From assembly GCA_947311845.1 (NCBI GenBank), contig CAMZMU010000012.1, positions 1,182,031 through 1,246,030 on the forward strand: DNA of 64,000 nucleotides, in the 5' to 3' direction. Both the position numbers and the translations under genes were made by a program. The notes under the pieces were generated by a model. The model saw only the letters and a list, made by a program, of their open reading frames with translations, was not told where the DNA came from and searched no databases. Shown one piece after another: positions 21,456 to 32,828 of the stretch; position 1 is the stretch's first letter, and each line of letters opens with the position of its first letter. Origin of the DNA: Poa pratensis. Taxonomy: Eukaryota > Streptophyta > Magnoliopsida > Poales > Poaceae.

Positions 21456-22675
21456 TCTAGGTTGACACGGATTTTTTTGTGTTTCCACCAAAATCCACCA
21501 AATTTTTCTTCGTTTTTGAGAAATTCGAAAAATTTCACCAAAAATTGCATTTTGAGATTCGGCCAATTCGTTCGATTTGATGAGTTTTTGGTAGTTTTGA
21601 TCCATGGATCTGTTGCTTTAGTACCCCATCCACCCTTGTTTGTGTTCCCTAGCCATAATTTTGCCAATTTCCCACGAAATCGAGGTTTTTCGCGTCACTT
21701 TTCCGCCCAAAATTCGTGGATTTTCGAGTTCCAGCAGAGCCGGCATCCAGGCCGGCCTAAACCGGGCCACAGAACGGCCGACAACCCGACGCGTCCGGAC
21801 CTCCAGCCGGCCAAAACCGGGCCCAGGTCCGGTTTGACTGAAAAAATTTCTTTCTTCCTTTTGTTTCCTCGGTTCGTTTTGGCAATTCTCCGTTGTTGTT
21901 TGAGGCCTTTTCCGGTGTGTGCAACGTCTACAACATCGAAGCTTCCGCAGCAACTTCATCAACGTCAAGCAAAGACGACACCAGGGCTCGACATTTCCCC
22001 GACATTGTAATCCGTTGTGAACCCTTCTTCCTTTCGCGTACCTTGACCTATCGGACTAGCTCTTTGATATTGCGGGGCATTGCACTTGATCGAGTGATTA
22101 TCTTAAAGTATTGGCGAGTGAGTATCGTTAGAGATCTTGGCACTAGCAAAAGTTGAAGGAATCATCGTCAAAAAGCAAAAATCAAAAAAAAAGAGAAAAG
22201 AAAAGAACATGAGTAGTGCCAAGTATCATCTCTTGTAGGTTGCGACAAAGCTGAAACCGCCAAAGTGAGAGTGAGTGTGTAACACTTGTGCAAATCCGTT
22301 TCCCATCAAAAGGCAATTGAGCTAGCGTCCCTCTTGTGTTGGGTGACATTTGAGCACGTAGTCTTCGTTAGGTTGTCTATCTTCGAGTGCTCGCCCTTTG
22401 GTCGCCCAACCCCATCATTCGCTTTTGTGTGTGTTTCTTGATACTTTGTGGTTGGAGTTTCTTTGGTAATTTGATCATTGTGGATTTTCTCTACCTTTGA
22501 CAATATGCTTTTCGCCGAGTTTGCTTGATTTCCGTTGCCACTTCATACCTTCCTATCCTCATAAGTGTGTGTGTGTGGGTGTTAGAACCGGATTCTCTCC
22601 TCTCAAGCCACATTATACTTGGGATATAGTTTGTCTTGGTTTTCCCTACCACACATCTCACTTGTTCTTGAGAAA

Positions 22676-24325
22676 ATGTTTAGGGGAAGTACAAATGGAA
22701 GCTCAAGCTCGGACGATGAAATCCATGGTGGAGTTCGCGGTGATCATGGCTATGTCACACAAACGGAATTTGTTGGTCTTCAACACCTTCTTCGTGATGG
22801 CCTAGGACGCTACGAGCGCCGTCTTCAAGCTCAAGAGAACAACTTCAACGAACGCATGCATGCGCAAGAAGCATCTATGGAGCGGGTGACCGAAGCTCTC
22901 AACAACCTTGTGCGACAACGAGCATCTTCACGCTCAAGCCGTACAAGAAGCACCTCAAGGTCGACACAAGCACGTCATGCACGTCATGAACCTCGACAAG
23001 AACGTCAACATAACCCAAGTCGCGATGCCCATGAACGACCTCCTCCTAACGTTGAACAACCACATGATCTTCACGTGAACAATGCCAATGCGCATCAAGA
23101 ACAACCTCACCAAAATGATGAACGTCACGAACAAGGACGTCACCCCCGTCATCCTCCAAGGCCACGCCATCAAAATCATGACAATGCGAACAATAACGAA
23201 CAACCCGTTCATCAACAAGAGCACCATCCTCAACATGATCCTCGTCCTCGTCAAGAGCTTCCACATGATCGTCAACAACACCATCGTTCTGAGTCAAGTG
23301 ATAACGAGTCAAGCCAACACAATGGTGATGGACTCAATCGAAGGAGACGTGGACGTGCATTCCCACGTGGTGGCCAACGCGACGACTATGATGACTTGAC
23401 CAACGTTCGCTTTGACATACCCAAATTCTACGGCACAAGTGATCCGGAAGCCTACTTCTCATGGGTACTCAAGGTTGACAAGATCTTCCGCGTACAACGC
23501 TTCTCCGACAACAAGAAGGTTGCCTTAGCCTCGATGGAGTTTGAAGAGTATGCCCTCTTGTGGTGGGAGCAACTACAAGATGCACGCGTCGCTAACCACC
23601 AACAACCAATCGACACTTGGGTTGAAATGAAAGAAACAATGTACAAGCGCTTCGTGCCAAGCCATTACACTAGAGACTTATACAAGAAGTTGCAAGAGTT
23701 GAAGCAAGGTTGAAGTCGGTTGATGAGTACTATAAGGAGATGGAAATCTCCATGATGAGAGCCAATGTCAACGAGTACGAAGAGCAATCCATGGCTCGTT
23801 TCATGAATGGCCTCAACTACCCAATCAAGAAGATTGTGGAGTTCCAACCATATGCCTCTTGGTTGAGTTAGTACATCAAGCCAAAGGCCGAGCGCCACGT
23901 GCTTGAAGAGCTCAAATACCTCAAGACAAAGGCATTCTTCGCCAACAAGCCTTCTTCGTCAACTCCTACACCTTCACAAGCTCTTCCTCAAGCAAACACT
24001 GAGGTCCTCCAAGAGTCTCTACATCGACACCTCAAGCGCCTCAACCTTTCAAGAAAGTACCTCCCCTACCAAGGCGCCTCAAGGATCTTCGTCCGGCACA
24101 AGACTCTTGCAATGCTACAAGTGCGGCGGACAAGGGCACAAATCTTTTGAGTGCACCAACAAGAAGGTCATGATCATCAATGACATGGGAGAGTATGAAT
24201 CTATGAGTGAAGATGAGTACAATGCTTTGAACAAGGTCGCCACAATGCAAAGTGCTCAAGAAGAAGAAAGTGAGATATATTGTGATGGCGACAACAACCC
24301 TTCCTTGGTTGTGGCAAGAGCTTAA
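22676..24325 (+). pseudogene. gag with zinc knuckle (frameshifted)
   Basis: The likely start is ATG 22676 (MFRGSTNGSSSSDDE). A long Arg/His/Gln-rich low-complexity region with many RH, QH and PH pairs (about 22920-23390) precedes the retrotransposon gag domain (FDIPKFYGTSDPEAYFSWV, LLWWEQLQDAR). The frame breaks at 23711, where a missing base creates a stop, resumes as RPMTR-free gag sequence in another frame, breaks again near 23865, and reaches a CCHC knuckle CYKCGGQGHKSFEC at 24112-24153. Gag forms the particle and binds RNA. Multiple lesions make this copy non-functional. Confidence 0.85.
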
Positions 24326-27300
24326 CCACCAATGTTCAAGTGGAAGAAGACCAAAGATGCAACTTGTTTCAAACAAGAGCGGGAATCAATGGAAAGTCCA
24401 TCAAGGTCATCATAGATGGTGGAAGTTGCCACAACTAGCGAGCAAAGAACTTTGTGATAAGCTCAACTTGAAGTTCAAGAAGCACCCACATCCTTACCAT
24501 GTGCAATGGTTGAGTGATACCGGAGCCGTCAAGATTCAACACATGGTGCAAGTGTCCTTCAAGATTGGAGCCTATGAAGATACGGTTGATTGTGATGTTG
24601 TGCCTATGAACGTTTGTCACTTACTCTTGGGTCCTGGCAATTTGACAAGGGTGCTATGCATGATGGAAGACAAATTACTATAGCTTCAAGAACAACGACA
24701 AGACCTTCGTCCTTCGTCCCATGACACCAAGTCAAGTCATCGCCGACAACGCCAAGACTATTGCAAGGGCACAACAAGATCGTTCGTCAGTGAGATGAGT
24801 GGTGAGCGAGAGACCCACCATAAAGTGAGTGAGAGCCACAAGCCAAATGAGTGTGACACTTCAAAGAGAGTTCCCACAAAACTTACACTATTTGCCACAA
24901 GAGAGAGATGAGGGAGTTGAGAGAGAACCCATCCACCCTCCACTATGTGCTCATATGCAAGGGTGAAGTTTCTATGACTAACACTTTCACAAACCTTCCT
25001 CCTTCTTTGTTGTCTCTTTTGAAGGACTTTGAAGATGTCTTCCCTCAAGAAGTGCCACCGGGACTACCTCCTCTACGCGGAATCGAGCACCGCATCGACC
25101 TTGTTCCCGGCGCACCGCTACCAAACCGCGCTCCTTACCGCACCAACCCCGAGAGACAAAGGAGATCGAGCGGCAAATACAAGAACTTCTTGCCATGGGA
25201 CATATCCGCGAGAGCTTGAGTCCGTGCCGTGCCCGTCATCTTGGTACCCAAGCACGACAACACTCTTCGCCTTTGCATGGATTGTCGCCCATCAACGCCA
25301 TCACCGTTCGGTATCGCCATCCTATCCCTCGACTTGATGATATGCTTGATGAGCTTTGTGGTTCCGCTATATTCTCCAAAATTGATCTTAAAAGTGGATA
25401 TCACCAAATAAGCATGTGTGAAGGTGATGAATGGAAGACCGCATTTAAAACAAAGCTTGGTCTTTATGAGTGGCTTGTCATGCCATTTGGTCTTTCCAAT
25501 GCACCTTCTACTTTTATGCGTCTCATGAATCATGTTTTGCGTCCTTTCATTGGAAATTTGTTGTGGTATACTTTGACGACATCCTTATCTATAGCAAATC
25601 TTTGGAAGAGCACACTTCTCATGTTGCTCAAGTTTTGTTGGTTCTTCGCAATGAAAAGCTTTATGCAAATCTTTCTAAGTGCACTTTTGCCACCAACAAA
25701 CTTGTTTTCTTGGGTTTTGTTGTTTCTTCGGATGGAGTCGAAGTTGATGAAGCAAAGATACAAGCAATTCGGACTTGGCCTTTTCCGATGTCACTTGAGG
25801 AGTTGAGACGTTTTCTTGGTTTTGCCGGATTTTACCGCCGTTTCATCAAGGATTTTTCCACAATTGCTTGCCCCCTCCATGAACTTACAAAGAAAATGTA
25901 CCTTTCATTTGGGGCAATGCACATGATTTTGCTTTCAATGAGCTCAAACGGTTATTAACCGAAGCACCACTCCTTGCCCTTCCGGATTTCTCTAAGACAT
26001 TTGAGATTGAATGCGATGCAAGTGGATTGGGCATTGGTGGAGTGCTTATGCAAAATGGTAGACCCATCGCATACCATAGTGAGAAACTAGATGGAGCTCG
26101 CTTGAATTACCCCATTTATGACAAAGAGTTATTTGCTTTGGTTCGTGTTTTGGATGTGTGGCAACATTACCTTCGTCCTAAGGAATTTGTCATTCATTCC
26201 GACCATGAATCCTTGAAATATTTGAAAAGTCAAACAAATTTGAACAAAAGACATGCTAAGTGGGTTGAGTTCATTGAGTCTTTCACTTTGTAATCAAATA
26301 CAAGAAAGGTAAAGACAATGTGGTCGCGGATGCTCTATCCCGCAAGGCCAACCTACTTACACGTCTTGACATTAGTGTTTGGGTTTGGATGAGATAAAGA
26401 GTTGTATGCTACCGATGCTTTCTTTGGAGACATTTTCGCTCAATGTTCGGAGCACAAAGGAATTGGTGATTTCTATTTGCACAAGGTTTCTTGTTTAAGG
26501 CTAACAAACTATGTATACCCGAGTCTTCGCTTCGTTTGGTCCTTTTGAAGGAATCTCATGGAGGACACTCATGGGTCACTTTGGCCGCGACAAGACCTAC
26601 GCCATGCTCGCCACCAACTACTATTGGCCAAGAATGAAGCGTGATGTGGAACGCCTAGTTCGACGATGTTCTACATGTCTCAAAGCTAAGTCTACTCTAA
26701 ACTCTCATGGCTTATATACACCTTTGCCTATTCCACATCACCCATGGTCCGATATAGCTATGGATTTTGTCTTAGGACTCCCACGCACTAAAACAAACAA
26801 GGATTCCATCTTTGTCGTCATTGATCGCTTCTCTAAAATGGCACACTTTATACCTGCAACAAGACGACGATGCTTCACACATTGCTACTTTGTTTTTCAG
26901 GGAAATCGTCCGTCTTCATGGAGTGCCAAAGACCATTGTGTCGGATCGTGACGTCAAGTTCGTGAGCTATTTTTGGAAGACTTTGATGGCCAAGATGGGA
27001 ATCAAGCAACTATTCTCCACCGCATACCACCCTCAAACCGATGGCCAAACCGAAGTGGTGAACCGAAGCCTATCTACACTCCTTCGTGTGTTGATCAAGC
27101 CTAACTTGAAGAATTGGGAAGAGTGCATCCCACACGCCGAGTTCGCCTACAATCGAGCACTCATCGCGCAACAAAGAGAACACCCTTCGAGATCGTCTAT
27201 GGCTCCAACCCCTACACCGCGCTCGACATGCTACCACTTCCACTCCGTGAGCAAGTTAACATGGACTTCGACAAGCGAGCCGCTTACATGAAGAAGCTCC

Positions 27301-27648
27301 ATGAGGAAACAAGAACTACGCTTGAGAAGCACAACAAAGACCATGCTACGAAGATGAACAAACACAAGCGCGCCATGATATTTGAAGAAGGAGACCTTGT
27401 TTGGCTACACCTTCGCAAAGATCGCTTTCCGGATGCAAGGAAGTCCAAGCTTCACCCTCGTGGAGATGGACCTTTCAAGGTTATCAAGCGCATCAACGAC
27501 AATGCCTACAAGATCGACATCTCCACTCCAAACACTTGGTCCATGACACCTTCAACGTCGCCGACCTATCGCCATACCTTGGAACATCAAGCGATGAGGA
27601 TGACCAAGAGTCGAGGACGACTCTTTTCCAAGGGGGGGGGGGGGGAGA
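24326..27648 (+). pseudogene. pol (protease, RT, RNase H, integrase), multiply frameshifted
   Basis: Protease remnants lie at about 24400-24640. Reverse transcriptase is at about 25220-25870, with [11 protein letters not shown] and the catalytic YFDD at 25569-25580 separated by a frameshift near 25555. RNase H is at 25985-26293 ([15 protein letters not shown]). Integrase follows at 26570-27290, with the HHCC finger (WPRMKRDVERLVRRCSTC), the DDE residues in [17 protein letters not shown] and [12 protein letters not shown], and the GPFKVIKRINDNAYKI segment near the end. At least five frameshifts or stops break the polyprotein. No chromodomain was recognised. Confidence 0.9.
27631..27648 (+). 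other. Polypurine tract
   Basis: A run of about 14 G bases followed by AGA directly abuts the 3' LTR; this is the plus-strand priming site. Confidence 0.85.
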
Positions 27649-28659
27649 TGATGTAGCCCAACCTACGGCTCATACAACAAGTGGCCCAATGACAAGAGTA
27701 AGAGTCAAAACTCTCCATGATAAGGTGAATTCACTCCTATCTATGTGTGACCTCGACACTCCTTTGAATGGGTTGCTACTTCATTCGGATACTTTGTGCA
27801 TACTCAGGAACCACCTTGATGAAGACCTACAATGGAGTGGAGAAGATGACCAAGAGAAGACCCGAGAAGATGGCCAAGAGATGACGCAAGACGAAGGAGA
27901 GGAAGAAGAAGCGCAACCGGACCCCCAGCCGGCCAAGACCGGATCCAGGTCCGGACCTGCACCCGACGCGTCCGGTCATCCAGTCGGCCAAGACCGGCCC
28001 CAATGCCGGGCCACTCCCAGAGCTGGCCGGACCCCCAGCCGTCCAAGACCGGATCCAGGTCCGGACCTGCACCCGACGCGTCCGGTCGTCTAGCCGGTCA
28101 AGACCGGCCCCAATGCCGGATCTCCTCTTGCTCGCGCGTGTCCCCACCTGTCAACGTGACTTACCCCCGTTTTGTACCCAGACTATAAATAGACCCCCTC
28201 CCCTCCAGATCTAGGGTTAGACTATGATTTGGATTAGAGTAGAGCCTTGCTCGTTCTTCTCAAAGTGTCTCTTTCCTCCTATGGAGATGAATCAAAGCCT
28301 CCCCTTGTGGAGATGAACCAAGACCTCCCCTTGTGGAGAAAATCTCTGCGTGGATACCAAGGCGGACTTCCTCTTGTAGTTGCGATTACTTGCCAATCTT
28401 TCATCCTAGGGTGATTCTATTGGGTTGATTTGGATTGACCAATTGGACAAACAATCCTAAGAATAAGGTGTGTTTGGGAGAGGAGAATTGGGGGTTGCCC
28501 TATGGGATTTGTTACCAATTGAATCTTGCTGAGTTGCTACTTGCTAGTTATCTTTGATTTGAGAGTTTTCCCTCTTTGTGTTCTTGTGTTCGTCACTTGT
28601 TATTCGTGTTCATCGTTCCCTTCGCACAAATCCGTGAAAATTGGGACCAACCTATATCA
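27649..28659 (+). repeat. 3' LTR of Ty3/gypsy element
   Basis: It matches the 5' LTR along its length. The pol frame runs through the polypurine tract (as glycines) into this LTR to about 28093, with GPMTR, LLHSDTLCILRN and an acidic DEGEEEEA stretch; the same tail is open in the 5' LTR (20473-20943). Confidence 0.92.
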
Positions 28660-29132
28660 GACGGCGTGCCAAGAAGCAGAACTCCGCCATGACGATCTGC
28701 TGAGCAGCGAAGTGAAGAGTACCGAACTTCACATTGTCGAATCAAGACACCACATTCTGCATTTAATTTGATGTGGGCAAACATAGAATCCTCGTCGGCA
28801 TTCTGAGCTAACTTTCCCAAACAGCAAAGATGAGAATCGACTCCATAGACATCTCCCAGTTACACAAAATTGTGAATTCTCCAGACCCTGCTCACACTGC
28901 AGATGCTGCTTCTGAAAATATATGTGGGCATCTTCCTATTGTTAGCGTTTTTTAACAAGTTTTCCGCTGCTACTTCCTGAACCTGTGTGACTGCCATCTT
29001 CTCTATAGTGCTAGACCCAGCTTCAGTTAGAGCTACACAGAATGTTATAAACACTGGGTGAGGAAAACAGAGTTCAAGCCAATGATGCGAATACCATGAG
29101 AGATGGAGGCACTGGAACAGAACAGAAGAGTG

Positions 29133-29753
29133 AAAAATGAGCAACTACACCAAAGACAGGTTTGAAGACTGAGCCTGCACCTAGAATTGGAACACACGAG
29201 AGAAACAAACAACAACCGAAATCAGCACATCTGTTGGAAAACATGCAGGCAGTAGATTATTATGGTTGGAAATGCATAGGTTGAGATGACCTACATGAAC
29301 AGAAAATTCTGATAAACACACTGACCAACAATTAAGCAAGCCTTGTTACTAAACCTTAGATGAAACTTAAGTTTAGATATGTCTGCCCCGCGCAAAAAAG
29401 AGTTCAGATATGTCTGTCTAGCAAGCATATACTTGAAGCAAGAAATAAGATGTAACCATAAACCTCCAACTCAACAAATCCCTGAAGCATCAAAGCTCAC
29501 AAGAATATTCATCTTCAAGCATATCAACAACAGGAAAGAATTAACTGACCAATAGCTGAGCACATAACAACAGATGGCACATCAAGATGTATCTTTGCTC
29601 GTGGATATCACAAAGTATGCAAAATCGCTTGAAGAAAAGAGTGGCATACTACAATTTCACATGAGTCACCCCTAAACGCATAATAACAACTACATAGCAT
29701 TTCGCAAAAGAGTAAATGAGGAAAACTCTGGTGGTGGACATCCTCCATTCAGT
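29133..29753 (-). other. EF-Tu 3' flank
   Basis: No gene is seen. The part nearest 29754 is presumably the 3' untranslated region of the minus-strand EF-Tu gene. Confidence 0.5.
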
Positions 29754-30699
29754 TTACTGAATGATGTTATTGATGACACCGGCACCGACGGTCTTTCCAC
29801 CTTCACGGATGGCAAACCTCATTCCCTGCTCACAAGCCACGGGCTGGATGAGCTCCACAACCATCTTGATGCGGTCACCCGGCATGCACATCTTGGCCTC
29901 CTCGTCCTTGTCGTTCATGATGTTTGTGACGTTCCCCGTCACGTCGGTGGTCCGCATGTAGAACTGCGGGCGGTAACCGGGGAAGAAGGGGGAGTGCCGG
30001 CCACCCTCCTCCTTCTTGAGCACATACACAACAGCCTCAAACTTGGTGTGTGGCGTGATGGAACCGGGCTTTGCTAGCACCATACCCCTCTCAATGTCTT
30101 CCTTGGTCATACCACGGAGCAACAGGCCAACATTGTCGCCAGCAATGGCATCATCCATGGTCTTCTGGAACATCTCGACACCAGTGACGGTGGCGTTGCG
30201 GGTCTCCCTGATGCCGACGAGATCGACGGGGTCCCCAACCTTGACGGTGCCACGCTCGATACGGCCAGTGGCAACCGTGCCACGGCCAGTGATGGAGAAG
30301 ACATCCTCAACCGCGAGCAAGAACGGGAGGTCGGTCTGCCTCTGAGGGACAGGGATGTGGGCATCCACGGCATCAATCAAGGCGAAGATGCCGTCCACCC
30401 ACTCGTTCTCCCCGCGCTTGAGGCCAGGCGTGGCCATGAGTGCCTCCAGCGCCTTGAGCGCAGAGCCGGAGACAATGGGCACATTGTCGCCGTCGTACTC
30501 GTACGCGGTGAGCAGCTCGCGGATCTCGAGGTCGACGAGCTCGAGCAGCTCCTCGTCGTCGACCTGGTCCTTCTTGTTGAGGAAAACGACAATGCTGGGG
30601 ACACCGACCTGCTTGGCGAGCAGGATGTGCTCCTTGGTCTGCGGCATGGGCCCGTCGGCGCCGGAGCAGACGAGGATGGCGCCGTCCATCTGGGCCGCG

Positions 30700-30734
<35 letters not shown>

Positions 30735-31157
30735 GGGGCAGTCGACGTGCGCGTAGTGGCGCGTCTCGGTCTCGTACTCGACGGTGGCGGTGTTGATGGT
30801 GATGCCGCGGGCGCGCTCCTCGGGGGCGGCGTCGATCTCGTCGTACTTCTTGGGCGCGCTGCCGCCGACGGAGGCGAGCACCATGGTGAGGGCGGCGGTG
30901 AGGGTGGTCTTGCCGTGGTCGACGTGGCCTATGGTGCCGATGTTGACGTGGGGCTTGGTCCTCTCGAACTTGGCCCTGGCGGCGCGCACCACCAGGAGGC
31001 CCGGGCGCCTGCCGGAGGAGGAGGCGGCGGTGCGGCGGAAGCGCGCGGGCGTGGAGAAGCCGAGGGAGGCGGAGAGCGGGAGGCGGGGCTTGGAGGAGGA
31101 GGTGGAGGGAGGGAAGAGGAGCGCCGTGGAGGCGGATGCGGCGGCGAGGGAGGCCAT
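29754..31157 (-). CDS. tufA: Elongation factor Tu, chloroplastic
   Basis: An intact, intronless 467-codon ORF. EF-Tu is the GTPase that carries aminoacyl-tRNA to the ribosome; this nuclear copy is made for plastids. Residues 1 to about 59 are a Ser/Ala/Pro-rich transit peptide, and the mature part starts near [18 protein letters not shown]. GTPase motifs are complete: GHVDHGKT (77-84), RGIT (117-120), DCPGH (139-143), NKKD (194-197) and GSALKAL (231-237). Domains II and III follow, including [13 protein letters not shown] and the C-terminal [10 protein letters not shown]. The start is the only ATG before the transit peptide. Strong GC bias makes long spurious ORFs on the opposite strand. The length fits plant plastid EF-Tu. 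In grasses this protein is also studied for chaperone-like heat protection (family knowledge). Confidence 0.98.
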
Positions 31158-31387
31158 GGAGGCGGGGCGGGGGGGCGAGCTAGCTGGTGCTGCCGCTGGC
31201 TGCCGGTGGTGCGCGGGGGAGGAGGAGAGGATGCGAGAGGGGGAAGAGGGGTTCGCTTATCTAGAGAAGAAGGTTGAGGATTGGATTTGGGGGATAAGGG
31301 GAGGGCCACGGATTAGGCCAGACGAGTTCCGAATCGTGAGGTGCTCGATAGCTCGCATGTCGGGGAAATGAAACCAGGTGCTGCGTT

Positions 31388-31415
31388 TGGGCCAGAAAAA
31401 TGGGGGTGCGGCCCA
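31388..31415 (-). promoter_or_regulatory. Pair of site II motifs upstream of EF-Tu
   Basis: TGGGCC (31388-31393) and GGCCCA (31410-31415) lie about 240 bases upstream of the EF-Tu start codon. Site II (TGGGCY) elements are bound by TCP factors and are enriched in plant genes for ribosomes and organelle biogenesis. Confidence 0.4.
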
Positions 31416-31618
31416 GGTTCAGCCCCGTCGCGCCGAATGCCAACCTTTGCCTTGCATTTCGACGTTCCTGTTCCACGGTGCTGACTGTCTGTCTGTTATG
31501 TCACGGGAAAACGGAAGGACATGGAAGGATTTTATATTTTTATTAGGCATCTCTTTTGTACATGACGGCGATTGTTTGCAACCATTATTATGCTCCATTG
31601 TGTACCTTAGACGTTAAG

Positions 31619-32090
31619 GGGCCGACACGGTTATGAAGCCGGATTGGATTGCTTAGCTCGAACTCATTAGGCTCGTTAATTTTAACGAGCAAAAAGGCCA
31701 GCTCATTTCAACTCACTGTAGCCCCGAGATGGCTCGTTAAACTCAATAAAACTTATTTAGAAAGCAACTATATACAAAAAAAAACAATATGTCACAATAA
31801 AGAACCTAATTAAGCATATCCCAACAAATATTCAATCAGTTCACAACCAATGTCGAGATGGTCGAATGTGGGCATCTGACTTATTCTAACCTATGGATTG
31901 GCCAACTATGCCTTATTCCCCCTTAGTGCATAGAGTTTTACATGTTTGTCAAGTCTCACGAGCAGCTCATTAGCTCATTATCTTTAGCGATCAAAATATG
32001 TGGTTCGACTCGACTCATTAAGCTCACAAACTAAATGAGCCCCGAGTTGAGTATCTCTCGAGTTTCAAGTTTTATTTCCAGACTTACCGG
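31619..32090. repeat. MITE-like region rich in gctcgtta/taacgagc motifs
   Basis: The words gctcgaactcatta, gctcgttaa, taacgagc and gactcgactcattaagctc recur in both orientations, with one perfect palindrome gctcgttaattttaacgagc (31670-31689 area). This layout is typical of grass hAT-like MITEs. Exact ends and target duplication were not resolved. Confidence 0.4.
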
Positions 32091-32828
32091 ATAGCAGACA
32101 TATTTTCAGGTAGCTCGAGTACTGTCAAATTTGAACCCAAATTCAGCCAAGAATTATCTATGGTTGCCTATAGGACCAAAAGGAAAAGTACGAAGGTTTC
32201 TGTATAAACTTTGCTATTAAAAATATATCCAAGAGGATGCTTCATGGGGGTGGTGTTTTGCCTCATAAGAGTAAATGCTCTCATTATGGAAAATTCAATT
32301 TGAAATCAAATGTCATAGAATTCTGGTTATGCATCCAGAAATTTTATGTTCGCATATAAATTTTCGTGAAAAAAAAGAAATTTTTATGGCATATGTAGAA
32401 AAGACAAAAAATGTCTCATAAAAGTTAATTTGATGCATCAAATTTTTCCTTTTTACACAGGCAATAAAATATGTCTTTTCTTTATGAAACTTTGTGTACA
32501 TACACAAATGTGAGGATGTATAACCTTTTTTTTTGAATTTTTTGACATTGTAGAATGTGATTTTGAACGGTGGGACTGAGATCAGATTTCATACTAGCAA
32601 AAATAGATTTCCCATGCTTCATGTTGTATTGTTTGGGGGAATCAAAGACAAAAAACAAAGAATAATACTCGCTTCCTTCACTAAAAGGAGTGAATATATA
32701 TACAAAACAAGTCTAGATACATTTGATTAAGAAAAAGCTAATATCTCTAAGTACTAAGCTCCCTAGTTTTCCAGGCTTGTGGTGCATCCACCTCATCTTT
32801 CCTTATGTGGCCCACTGTCACAGACACA
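32091..32828. other. Intergenic DNA
   Basis: AT-rich, no gene or repeat boundary recognised. Confidence 0.4.

Larger units (their letters stand above)
20433..28659 (+). mobile_element. Complete but defective Ty3/gypsy LTR retrotransposon
   Basis: LTRs of 1009 and 1011 bp with TGATG..ATCA ends are flanked by perfect GACGG duplications (20428-20432, 28660-28664). A tRNA-Met primer-binding site and G-run polypurine tract are in the expected places. Domain order gag, zinc knuckle, protease, reverse transcriptase, RNase H, integrase defines Ty3/gypsy. The LTRs differ at roughly 30 positions by eye (about 3%), and the coding region has several frameshifts, so the copy is older than the element at 45265 and cannot make a full polyprotein. 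Confidence 0.95.
20372..29132 (-). repeat. Copy 2 of duplicated gene fragment, split by the Ty3 element
   Basis: Landmarks shared with copy 1 are atgacgatctgctgagcag, gaggctaa/gagctaactttcccaaacagc, atatgtgggcatcttcc and gttataaacactgg. The retrotransposon with its GACGG duplication sits near the left end. The duplication therefore predates the insertion. Confidence 0.75.

Noticed and set aside
22955..23399. Several ORFs in other frames of the Arg/His/Gln-rich gag region
   Set aside because: Low-complexity gag sequence opens all frames; only the frame continuing into the gag domain is supported.
30357..31277. 306-codon plus-strand ORF opposite EF-Tu
   Set aside because: It is a Gly/Asp/Val-rich shadow produced by third-position GC in the EF-Tu coding strand; EF-Tu has all its motifs on the minus strand.
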